This document shows positions 1 through 7,305 of a DNA stretch of 64,000 nucleotides, piece after piece. Position 1 is the stretch's first letter. The number at the start of each line of letters is the position of its first letter. The notes under the pieces were generated by a model. It did not search any database. It was not told the DNA's origin and was given only the letters and a program-made list of their open reading frames with translations. Where the stretch lies: assembly GCF_004785645.1 (NCBI RefSeq), contig NZ_SRPE01000014.1:1-64000 (forward strand), in the 5' to 3' direction. Source of the DNA: Empedobacter tilapiae. Its GTDB lineage: Bacteria; Bacteroidota; Bacteroidia; Flavobacteriales; Weeksellaceae. The position numbers and the translations under genes are program-made.

Positions 1-8
1 TATAAACT

Positions 9-34
9 AAAAAAGCGTCAATTGACGCTTTTTT
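9..34. terminator. Bidirectional hairpin terminator
   Basis: Two 13-nt arms (A6-GCGTCAA / TTGACGC-T6) form a perfect inverted repeat with A-run and T-run flanks. It overlaps the stop codon of the minus-strand HTH gene and would end that transcript; by symmetry it also works on the plus strand. Confidence 0.8.
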
Positions 35-353
35 AAATAAATATCTTTTTCCACTTAGCAACAGTATTTCTACTTAATTTAAAATGATTTGCTAATTGAG
101 AATTATTTAGATTATGTTTTTTCTGATAATCTAATATTAATAAAATATCTTGTTTTGAATAAGATTTGAATTTTTGATTTACTTCAATATTTCTTTTGTG
201 TTCATCTCCGAAAATCAATTTATTCAATTCTAAAATATCTAAAATATTTAAATCTTGCTTATTTAGAATTTCTTGACATTGTAATATTTTATCAGGATAA
301 AGATCATTTATTATATCTGTATAAAGTGTTTTATAATTTATTTTGGTTTTCAT
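33..353 (-). CDS. Small HTH protein, transposase-like DNA-binding domain
   Basis: A 106-aa protein whose last ~25 residues form a clear helix-turn-helix (LNNSQLANHFKLSRNTVAKW), of the kind seen in transposase and Trp-repressor-like N-domains. The remainder is helical with no catalytic motif. It lies 89 bp downstream of another small HTH gene on the same strand, and the two probably share a transcript. Such HTH-only genes are common in flavobacteria and usually lack a transposase catalytic partner; none is visible here. Function unknown; DNA binding is inferred. Confidence 0.7.
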   Translation of the reverse strand: MKTKINYKTLYTDIINDLYPDKILQCQEILNKQDLNILDILELNKLIFGDEHKRNIEVNQKFKSYSKQDILLILDYQKKHNLNNSQLANHFKLSRNTVAKWKKIFI

Positions 354-442
354 TGGTTTGAGTTTAAAAAGCCACTAATCACTAAAAAATGATTAGCAGC
401 TAATGGTTAATTAGAATAGGTTTATTAGTAATTAGTAGTAGT

Positions 443-889
443 TTATTTTGTTGATTTTTTATACTTACTTATCCATTTATATAAAGTTGTCTTGGGAATA
501 TGGTAACGTTCAATTACTTCTGTAGTTTTCATTTCTCCCGTTTCTATTTTACTCAATATGTAATCGATTACTTCTTTGGTGTAAACATTTTTACGAAATC
601 TGGGTAAAGACGATTTATTGTTATTTTCTTCATCTTCTGTATAAGTCTTTTTACTTATTGGTGCATATAAAATCAAGTGTTGCGAATAAAGTCGAAAGAA
701 ATCATATTCTAATAATTTACTCCATTTTAAAAGAATATCAGTGTCAAGATTATTTGAAGAAGTACATTTGTTTATAAACTCTTTATCATCAACTTTAAAA
801 AATTTAATAATTCTCTCATTATCAATATTTTTCTCATCTAACATTGTCTTGATAAAACTTCCTATATGAATTTCTTTAAATTTTGACAT
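443..889 (-). CDS. HTH 'transposase-like' protein of the flavobacterial type
   Basis: A 148-aa protein. The N-terminus (FKEIHIGSFI...LLKWSKLLEYDFFRLYSQHL) matches my memory of a family widespread in Chryseobacterium and Elizabethkingia and often labelled 'transposase'. The C-terminal ~50 residues hold an HTH (TTEVIERYHIPKTTLYKWIS). There is no DDE domain, so this is at most a regulatory or OrfA-like subunit. It is upstream of the 106-aa HTH gene and probably co-transcribed. No terminal inverted repeats were found, so no insertion sequence is claimed. Confidence 0.7.
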   Translation of the reverse strand: MSKFKEIHIGSFIKTMLDEKNIDNERIIKFFKVDDKEFINKCTSSNNLDTDILLKWSKLLEYDFFRLYSQHLILYAPISKKTYTEDEENNNKSSLPRFRKNVYTKEVIDYILSKIETGEMKTTEVIERYHIPKTTLYKWISKYKKSTK

Positions 890-1011
890 AATATATTATT
901 CAATAGTTAATTATTTTAATAATGGTACAAATAGATTATTACTATTCAATGAACTATATAAGAAAGGATTATAATATCCTCCCTCATATAAATTCAATTT
1001 GAAGAATATTG

Positions 1012-2274
1012 TTAATACCCCGACATCCTTTGAGCAGTAATATTAATTACTCTTGTATTATCTGCGTCAGAAGTCGTATTTTTATTATCAACGACTATGT
1101 AAATTATTACACGATACCAAATTCCATCAATAATAAAGTCTATTGTTTCTGTTTCTGCTGAATTATCACTTCCTGTTACAGAAGTACGTGGAGTTGAAGA
1201 AGTAATATCATTATATCCATAACCAAGGTACATTCCATTATCTGTTTCCATATAACCATTCGGCGCAAGTAATACATTTGATCTTCTAAAATTATCTACA
1301 GAAGATACAGCTGCATACGAAATCTTTATATTACTTGAATGGACATTATAAACTCTAGGGTTCCATGTAACTGCATTCGCCTGATTAGAGCTACTACTAA
1401 AATATGGATCAATTCGCACCTTACCTCCTAAAATAGGGGCATCAGACACCATACTACTCAAAAGACCAGTAGTTGATGCTAATACTTCATAATTAAAGAA
1501 TTGATACTCTCCAGGTTGAAGTACTACTCCAGCACCTACTATAGCACTACAAGACTGTCCTCCAATATTAATTGAAAACTCCGTTGTACTAGGACTTGAA
1601 ACTGTAGGTGTTCCTGTAATGGTATATACTAATTGTCCTGTTCCTACAGAAAAGTTTCCATCGTTTAGTGTTGCAGTAAGTCCATTAACAGGACCTATTG
1701 ATTGAGCTGGATAAATCCCTCCATTTCCACCAGTATATGGAATAGTTAAAGCACCTTCATATGCTATCCCAGCTGTATAAGTAATTGGATTTAAAGATGC
1801 TCCTGTACAACTTAAGCTACCTAATGTACCTGGTATTAATAATTTACCATCTAAAGTTTTCCATTGTTTACCATCCCAAAATACGTATCCCTTGTATGTA
1901 AATGTTGAAACTTCACCTGTATTATAAACTAATAATCCTGTTGCAGGAGAGGGTATTGTAGATGAATCATTATAAGCAGAGAGTGCTACTCTTGGAGCTA
2001 AAAAACCTTTTTTACTACCATTGGCCAATTGATTTACATTAAGCTCTAAAATTGCAGAAGCATTAGGCTCTGTAGTACCAATTCCTACTGATCCATCAGC
2101 AAGTATTACAAAATCATCTTTTTGTTGATCAGCACTGGGTGTTCCAGTATTTGCATTATTTTTACCACCATCTACATTGAAAATTCCTTGTGGATTTTCG
2201 GTATTTATTCCTACTTGAGAAAAGAGAGTAACTGATGATAACAAACTCATCAAAATGACTAAATGTTTTTTCAT
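1012..2274 (-). CDS. Exported VGINT-motif surface protein
   Basis: A 420-aa protein with a signal peptide (residues 1-19, ending LFSQ) followed at once by VGINTENP and, near residue 65, VGIGTTEP. These motifs mark a large class of flavobacterial exported, adhesin- or tail-fibre-like proteins. The middle (about 155-245) has Ig-like composition with repeated TYTAG/TGTPTV segments and two cysteines; the C-terminus is beta-rich. No enzymatic motif is present. It is transcribed divergently from the TonB receptor at 2853, and the shared intergenic region carries two copies of one 17-nt palindrome. Cell-surface role is inferred from the family. Confidence 0.7.
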   Translation of the reverse strand: MKKHLVILMSLLSSVTLFSQVGINTENPQGIFNVDGGKNNANTGTPSADQQKDDFVILADGSVGIGTTEPNASAILELNVNQLANGSKKGFLAPRVALSAYNDSSTIPSPATGLLVYNTGEVSTFTYKGYVFWDGKQWKTLDGKLLIPGTLGSLSCTGASLNPITYTAGIAYEGALTIPYTGGNGGIYPAQSIGPVNGLTATLNDGNFSVGTGQLVYTITGTPTVSSPSTTEFSINIGGQSCSAIVGAGVVLQPGEYQFFNYEVLASTTGLLSSMVSDAPILGGKVRIDPYFSSSSNQANAVTWNPRVYNVHSSNIKISYAAVSSVDNFRRSNVLLAPNGYMETDNGMYLGYGYNDITSSTPRTSVTGSDNSAETETIDFIIDGIWYRVIIYIVVDNKNTTSDADNTRVINITAQRMSGY

Positions 2275-2306
2275 AATTTTAAATTGTTTAGTGATTCCTT
2301 AATAAA

Positions 2307-2323
2307 TAGTCCTAGTTAGACTA
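2307..2323 (-). promoter_or_regulatory. 17-nt palindrome, copy 1 (operator candidate)
   Basis: Read on the minus strand this is TAGTCTAACTAGGACTA (arms TAGTC/GACTA). It lies about 33 bp upstream of the VGINT gene start. An identical 17-mer is on the plus strand at 2491-2507. Identity of the two copies at the two sides of a divergent intergenic region suggests a shared regulator; this is inference. Confidence 0.4.
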
Positions 2324-2451
2324 TTAATAATCATATACAACTAAAGCTCAATTCTATATAATTATGAATTACATATATTTAATCATTTAATAAGTATTTA
2401 TAAAACTTATTAAAAAATACAATCGCTTATAAAACATTACTTTTTCAATAA

Positions 2452-2482
2452 TTTGCTTTTTTATAGAAAAATACTACCTTTG
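2452..2482 (+). promoter_or_regulatory. Bacteroidota-type promoter
   Basis: TTTG at 2452-2455 and TACCTTTG at 2475-2482, separated by 19 nt, match the Bacteroidota consensus TTTG-N19-TAnnTTTG. Transcription would begin near 2488, inside the hairpin at 2486-2515. Confidence 0.6.
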
Positions 2483-2485
2483 TAT

Positions 2486-2515
2486 AAAAGTAGTCTAACT
2501 AGGACTACTTTTTTT
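2486..2515 (+). terminator. Hairpin with T-run directly at a predicted start site; contains palindrome copy 2
   Basis: Arms AAAAGTAGTC (2486-2495) and GACTACTTTT (2503-2512) with a 7-nt loop and T run form a classic intrinsic terminator shape. It contains the palindrome TAGTCTAACTAGGACTA (2491-2507). Because it directly follows a strong -7 box, it may attenuate the promoter, make a tiny RNA, or be an operator. 2516-2852 holds a further small hairpin (ACATTCT/AGAATGT, 2608-2629) and no gene. Confidence 0.45.
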
Positions 2516-2852
2516 ATTAAATCTACCTCATTATTAATGCATTATATTAGATAAATTGCATTTACTTTTTTTACTATTTGATAATGAGTATCTAAAAAAA
2601 CAACTTACATTCTATATTTTCAGAATGTATTATTTCGGTATTGTCTAATGTTTCTTTTGTTATTTTCGAAGCCTAAAACTGCATTCAAAAATATAGCTTT
2701 TGATGAAGCAGAGAAAAGAATTCTAGTGATTAAAAAAATTTTCCTCCAAATGGAATCAAAATTAGTCCGTTTAATCCTTCATAGTTTTTTAAGATTTATT
2801 TAATTTTGCTTTATTACTAATTAGTCTAAATAGTATTTACTCAATAGAGCAC

Positions 2853-5186
2853 ATGAAAAAAAATTATTATTCGTTGAAAACAGTAGGAAAAGCATTCTTA
2901 CTTGTTCTAATGGTCAATCAAGTTGATGCAAAAGTTACCAATCTAAACGAAATATATTGGGAGAATACAATAAATTATGACCAAGAAGCTGGTGAAATTC
3001 ATGGTAATGTAGTAACAGAGGATGGATCTCCTATTGCAGATGCCTATGTTTCGTTATCTAATGGAATGAAAACAAAAACCAACTCGGATGGAACTTTTAT
3101 CTTCACAAATATTGAAAAAGGAATTTATCAAATAACGATCAATCATGTTAATTACAATGAAATAATTCAGGACGTAACAATCACTGATCAAACAAATGCA
3201 ATATTATCAATTGTATTAAAAACAGATCATCAATTAAAAGAAGTCGTTGTAACTGCCAGTAGAATGCCCGAAAGTATTGATGAAGTTCCTTCTACATTAA
3301 CATATATATCTGCTAAAGACATGCAGATACAATCTCAAATTAATGACAATTTACCAAATATTTTGATGCAAAAAGTTCCTAGCATTTCTCCTAGTGAAGA
3401 AAGTCAAAATAATTTTATTGGTAAAATTCGTGGTCGTAATTTTCTAGTGTTAATTGATGGTATTCCACAATCTACCCCTTTACGAAATGGAGGTCGAGAT
3501 TTAAGATTAATAGATGCTTCTGCAATTGACCATATAGAAGTTATACAAGGTGCGTCTTCTATGTACGGAAATGGTGCTGCAGGTGGAATTGTAAATTACA
3601 TTACAAAAAAAGCAAATAACAAGAAGAAAATTAATTCGTCAACTTATTTCAATAATACGTTAAGTTTGGTTAATCCTAAAGAAACTTTTGGATATAATAT
3701 TTCACAAGTATTTTCAGGAAAATTAGATAAATTCACTTATTTACTTCAAGGTAAAATAGCGAATACAGGAGTGATTAGATCTGCTGATGGTGAAATAAAT
3801 AGTCCATTTTATGGTATAGGAGAAACTAAAAGCTATAATGCCTTGCTTAAAATTGGATATCAGATAAATGACAATCACCATATCGAGTTAATGGGAAATT
3901 ATTACCGCAGCATGCAAGATAGTAAGTATGAAGGAACAAAAGGTATTTTTGGAGAAAGTCCTTCGATAGCAGTTCCTACTGATAATCCTGCAAATGGAGG
4001 TACGCCTTATAGTAAAAATGTAAGCTTACGTTATGATGGTGAATTTGGAAAAACAAGTGCAAATGCAGTCCTTTATTATGAAGATATGAACTCCGTTTTC
4101 GAAACGTATAATCAAATTTATTCTGATCATAAAGGAGCTCGTTTAAACTTTACAACGCCTTTTGAATTAGGAAAAGCAGGTAAAGTAACTTTAATTTACG
4201 GGGTTGATTTTCTGAAAGATCATGCTGTACAATTAGGATTAGACAAAAGCCATGTTACCCCTGATATGGATTTAAACAGTTTTGCTTATTACATCCAATC
4301 AAAGTTTAACTTAGCTGAACACTGGATTGTAAAAGCTGGACTGCGCCATGAGTTTTTAGGATTTAAAGTTGGTGATTTAACTAAAGCAAATAAATTTACA
4401 CCTGGTGATAAAAATAATTCAAATGCACTTGTTTTCAATATTGCAGCTAGATATAATAAACTTAGCTATTTACAACCTTTCGTTAGTTTTTCGCAAGGAT
4501 ATTCTATTGGTGATATCGGTTTAGTATTACGAAATAATGTTGCTTTAGATGCAATTGATCCTAAACCAGTTTCAGTTAATAATTACGAGGCCGGAATCAG
4601 TGGTAATTTCTGGAAATTAGACTATCAACTTACAGGATATTACAGCACCTCAGATCGTGGAACTACTTTTGCCGAAATTGGAGCTCCCGGTAATTATCAA
4701 TTATCACAAGTTCCACAACGTATATACGGTTTAGAAGCGGTGGTTAATGTAAAACCTACAAAATGGTTGAAAGTTGGGGGAATAATGGGATATATGGATG
4801 GTCGTCAAGATTTAAAAAATAAAGGAGAATTTAAAGATAAATTAGATAATTCTATCCTTACTCCACTTAAGTTATCTTTCAACTTAGACACTAAAATTAC
4901 AGACCAATGGAACGTATTTTTTCAGTTAACAAATTTATCAGGTCGTGATGTCTTTGATAAATCACAATATAACTATGGTAAATATCCTATTTCTGGTTAT
5001 ACAATATGTGATTTATATACAAGCTATAAGTTAAAGAATATAACATTTAACCTTTCTTTTAACAATTTATTCAATGCCGACTACTACCCTATTCATGCCG
5101 AAGTTAGAGGTGCTACTAATGACGGAAGATATTATATAAAAGGTAGTGGTACCACTGCTAGTCTTGGATTGAAACTCGATTTATAA
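2853..5186 (+). CDS. TonB-dependent outer-membrane receptor, siderophore (IutA-like) type
   Basis: A 777-aa protein: signal peptide (1-26), carboxypeptidase-D-like regulatory domain (about 46-124), TonB-box/plug start (EVVVTASR, about 130-137) with plug features (VLIDGIP, MYGNGAAGGIVNYITKK), then a 22-strand-type barrel ending in an aromatic-poor but typical GLKLDL. The barrel segments SFSQGYSIGD, YEAGISGNFW, QRIYGLEAVVNV and FNNLFNADYYP recall the aerobactin/hydroxamate receptor family IutA, so ferric siderophore uptake is inferred. The upstream sequence TTAGTCTAAATAG (2821-2833) resembles a DtxR-type iron box and could give iron control; it is a weak call. A terminator follows directly. Confidence 0.85.
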   Translation: MKKNYYSLKTVGKAFLLVLMVNQVDAKVTNLNEIYWENTINYDQEAGEIHGNVVTEDGSPIADAYVSLSNGMKTKTNSDGTFIFTNIEKGIYQITINHVNYNEIIQDVTITDQTNAILSIVLKTDHQLKEVVVTASRMPESIDEVPSTLTYISAKDMQIQSQINDNLPNILMQKVPSISPSEESQNNFIGKIRGRNFLVLIDGIPQSTPLRNGGRDLRLIDASAIDHIEVIQGASSMYGNGAAGGIVNYITKKANNKKKINSSTYFNNTLSLVNPKETFGYNISQVFSGKLDKFTYLLQGKIANTGVIRSADGEINSPFYGIGETKSYNALLKIGYQINDNHHIELMGNYYRSMQDSKYEGTKGIFGESPSIAVPTDNPANGGTPYSKNVSLRYDGEFGKTSANAVLYYEDMNSVFETYNQIYSDHKGARLNFTTPFELGKAGKVTLIYGVDFLKDHAVQLGLDKSHVTPDMDLNSFAYYIQSKFNLAEHWIVKAGLRHEFLGFKVGDLTKANKFTPGDKNNSNALVFNIAARYNKLSYLQPFVSFSQGYSIGDIGLVLRNNVALDAIDPKPVSVNNYEAGISGNFWKLDYQLTGYYSTSDRGTTFAEIGAPGNYQLSQVPQRIYGLEAVVNVKPTKWLKVGGIMGYMDGRQDLKNKGEFKDKLDNSILTPLKLSFNLDTKITDQWNVFFQLTNLSGRDVFDKSQYNYGKYPISGYTICDLYTSYKLKNITFNLSFNNLFNADYYPIHAEVRGATNDGRYYIKGSGTTASLGLKLDL

Positions 5187-5200
5187 TCTTATGCAGTTTA

Positions 5201-5232
5201 AAAACCTCTGTTATTTAATAGAGGTTTTACTT
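5201..5232 (+). terminator. Intrinsic terminator of the TonB receptor gene
   Basis: AAAACCTCT (5201-5209) pairs with AGAGGTTTT (5220-5228) 15 nt after the stop codon. Confidence 0.75.
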
Positions 5233-5253
5233 CGTTGTTTGATATGAAAAAGA

Positions 5254-5308
5254 TTTCTTGACATAAATCATCTCACAATAAATTACGGTTTCACGTAAAA
5301 GCAAGAAA
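5254..5308. repeat. TTACGGTTTCACGTAA palindromic element, copy 1
   Basis: The core TTACGGTTTCACGTAA (5283-5298) has TTACG/CGTAA arms. Outer arms TTTCTTG (5254-5260) and CAAGAAA (5302-5308) enclose it. The same core recurs at 39698-39713 and 62438-62453, with a degenerate copy at 36263-36278. Confidence 0.55.
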
Positions 5309-5417
5309 ACCGCTCTCAAAAAATCTAAATTTCAACTTTTATTGAAAAAAAGGTAAAAAACAAACGCCGTTTCAAATAAAAACCTATTTATTTTTCCTTC
5401 TCTTCACCCCTATTTTG

Positions 5418-5509
5418 TTCGACAATCCTTCGACTCTTGTTCGACCGTTGTTCGACAAAACACCCCTTTTTCCGAACCGTTGTCGAAGGACACTCGAAGG
5501 ACACTCGAA
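5418..5509. repeat. Short direct repeats with 11-bp period
   Basis: TTCGAC occurs at 5418, 5429, 5440 and 5451, exactly 11 bp apart. TCGAA then occurs at 5483, 5494 and 5505, again 11 bp apart, in an inverted sense. The stretch is C/T-rich and open in all three forward frames, which is why spurious ORFs run through it. Confidence 0.7.
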
Positions 5510-5603
5510 CAAACCTTATTTCTACTTTTCTCATTTCTTCTTCAACCCCTCATCAACAAAGGAAAGTTGTATTTTTTGTCTTTTTTCATCTCTCCTCCAT
5601 ACC

Positions 5604-5648
5604 AGACAAAAATGGACAATAGTGGACAAAAGCGGACTTTAATGGACA
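5604..5648. repeat. GGAC repeats with 10-bp period
   Basis: GGAC occurs at 5614, 5624, 5634 and 5644, with a degenerate AGAC at 5604, giving an exact 10-bp period about 80 bp before the DUF6266 gene. Together with the 11-bp array upstream these look like phased protein-binding sites or decayed tandem repeats. Confidence 0.65.
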
Positions 5649-5722
5649 GCTTACAACACCAACCTAAAAACCAACGCTTTAAACCACTAACTTGCTGCTA
5701 CATAACATAAAAATTTAAGAGT

Positions 5723-6364
5723 ATGGCCGAAATTAAAAAAGGAATCCTTGGCGGATTTTCAGGAAAAGTAGGAACAGTGATTGGTGTCAACTGGCGTGGA
5801 AAGGATATTATCCGAAGTCTACCAAAAGCATCAAAAAAAGCCCCCACAGAGGAACAATTAATTCAACGGGTAAAGTTTAGGAAAACCATTGATTTTTTAC
5901 AACCATTGCGTTCTATCCAAAACAGGTATTTTGGGAATAAAGCAGGTAAACAATCGCGTTTTAACAATGCAACGTCTTATACCCTAACCAATGCTGTAGA
6001 AATGGTACAAGATTTACCTGTTATTATCGTAGCACGTGTTCTCATTACCAAAGGCGAATTGTTAGACTTTCAGCTTCCAGAGCTTGACGCTACAACAGCT
6101 GGTACATTTAATCTTAGTTGGGAAGACAATTCAGGACAAGGGAATGCAAAAGAAACGGATCTTGTAAACGTGGTTTGCTATTGTGAGGAACTGAATAGTT
6201 TCTACATTTCCGAAGAAATTGCAACCCGTGATATGATTGTAGCAAGTATTAATTTACCTACACCCTATCAAAACAAGGAAATTGATGTGTGGATCTATCT
6301 CAACACAGAGAAAAGAACACAAGCTAGTACCAGTACTTATTTAGGGAAACACGAAGTGTTATAA
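5723..6364 (+). CDS. DUF6266 family protein
   Basis: A 213-aa protein beginning MAEIKKGILGGFSGKVGTVIG, which I recognise as the DUF6266 N-terminus common in Bacteroidota. The first ~90 residues are basic (NWRGKDIIRSLPK, KFRKTIDFLQPL, FGNKAGKQSRFN) and the rest is predicted beta-rich. No signal peptide, membrane segment or catalytic motif. It is monocistronic, with its own strong terminator, and sits after an unusual array of phased short repeats. Function unknown. Confidence 0.8.
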   Translation: MAEIKKGILGGFSGKVGTVIGVNWRGKDIIRSLPKASKKAPTEEQLIQRVKFRKTIDFLQPLRSIQNRYFGNKAGKQSRFNNATSYTLTNAVEMVQDLPVIIVARVLITKGELLDFQLPELDATTAGTFNLSWEDNSGQGNAKETDLVNVVCYCEELNSFYISEEIATRDMIVASINLPTPYQNKEIDVWIYLNTEKRTQASTSTYLGKHEVL

Positions 6365-6401
6365 CAGATGTATGATTTCTCAATCAACAGTTTGTTTAGT
6401 C

Positions 6402-6453
6402 ATTACCGAGAATAAGGTTTTAGAAATAGAATTTTATTCTCGGTAATTTTTTA
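6402..6453 (+). terminator. Intrinsic terminator of the DUF6266 gene
   Basis: A 14-bp stem, ATTACCGAGAATAA (6402-6415) with TTATTCTCGGTAAT (6434-6447), followed by TTTTTTA. Confidence 0.8.
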
Positions 6454-6576
6454 TTTGTTTTAACAAAATATAATATTATACTTTCCAATGGAACTCTCCA
6501 AAAAAACCAGCAGGACGACAAAATGAAGTTTAACTTTAACTGAAAAGCGTTTGTTAATTCTTAATGAGGTTTATAG

Positions 6577-7245
6577 CTAATATTGACTTTTAATTGTAAG
6601 AGCAATTGGAAAATGATGATCACTTTTAGGATAATTATCTAATGTTATTTGTTTACAATTATTTTTTGTTAGTATATGATCTAATTTATCACTGACTCCT
6701 TTATAAGAATTATCTAAAGGTATATCTCCAACTTCAAGATTTAAATCCCCTAAAAGAATTATATTTTGAGTACTAGGGTCAATACATCTTTTCCAAATAT
6801 CTATTGTTTCTTTAGCATACTCTTTCCAAGCTTCAGAATGTAAAAGATAAAAGTTGTAATTTTTATTATCTTTTAAAACCTCTATTTGAATGGGACATCT
6901 TAGATAATTACTATTTAAGTGATATATAAATTTATCTTCAAGAAAAAAATTGAGATTAGTGATTTTACAACTATTTTTCTCATATATAACTAAATAATAT
7001 CTATTCGAAGTACTAGCTCTTAGTGAGAACTTATTACTACACTCTGGAATTATTGAATATAAATATTGAGAATTTTCTAACACTTCTTTAACATCTTTCT
7101 CACAACCATTAAACTCTTGTAAAAAGATTAGATGTATATTTTTATTAAGTGCTATGTTAAAAATGTTTTTTAATCTTTGTTGGGATGATAAGCCATCTCT
7201 TTCTCCATAATAAATATTCCATGTTAAAACATCAATTGACGTCAT
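6577..7245 (-). CDS. Endonuclease/exonuclease/phosphatase (EEP) family protein
   Basis: A 222-aa protein with the full EEP active-site set: LTWN (Asn10), LQEF (Glu44), LLHS (His136), GDLN (Asp167, Asn169), LDH (Asp189) and SDHH (Ser208, Asp209, His210). The family includes DNase I-like nucleases and phospho(di)esterases; the substrate here cannot be told. There is no signal peptide. It is the last gene of the nine-gene minus-strand operon, 60 bp after the 768-aa gene, and its leader carries a diverged copy of a sequence also found before two other operon genes. The intact catalytic residues suggest an active enzyme, possibly an effector. Confidence 0.85.
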   Translation of the reverse strand: MTSIDVLTWNIYYGERDGLSSQQRLKNIFNIALNKNIHLIFLQEFNGCEKDVKEVLENSQYLYSIIPECSNKFSLRASTSNRYYLVIYEKNSCKITNLNFFLEDKFIYHLNSNYLRCPIQIEVLKDNKNYNFYLLHSEAWKEYAKETIDIWKRCIDPSTQNIILLGDLNLEVGDIPLDNSYKGVSDKLDHILTKNNCKQITLDNYPKSDHHFPIALTIKSQY

Positions 7246-7261
7246 GCTTAATTAAATTTAA

Positions 7262-7299
7262 ATTTTCCTTACTCTATTCGCTTTTCAGATTCCGCGTTT
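7262..7299 (-). repeat. Operon leader repeat, copy 3 (diverged)
   Basis: On the transcript strand it reads CGCGGAATCTGAAAAGCG followed by GAGTAAGG, about 24 nt before the EEP start codon. It aligns with copies 1 and 2 (19733-19795, 20122-20184), which sit at the same distance before other operon genes. Confidence 0.5.
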
Positions 7300-7305
7300 T
7301 TATAA

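Noticed and set aside
5415-5710. Three overlapping forward ORFs of 61-76 codons
   Set aside because: All three frames are open because of biased, periodic short repeats; no start context or protein-like conservation is visible.
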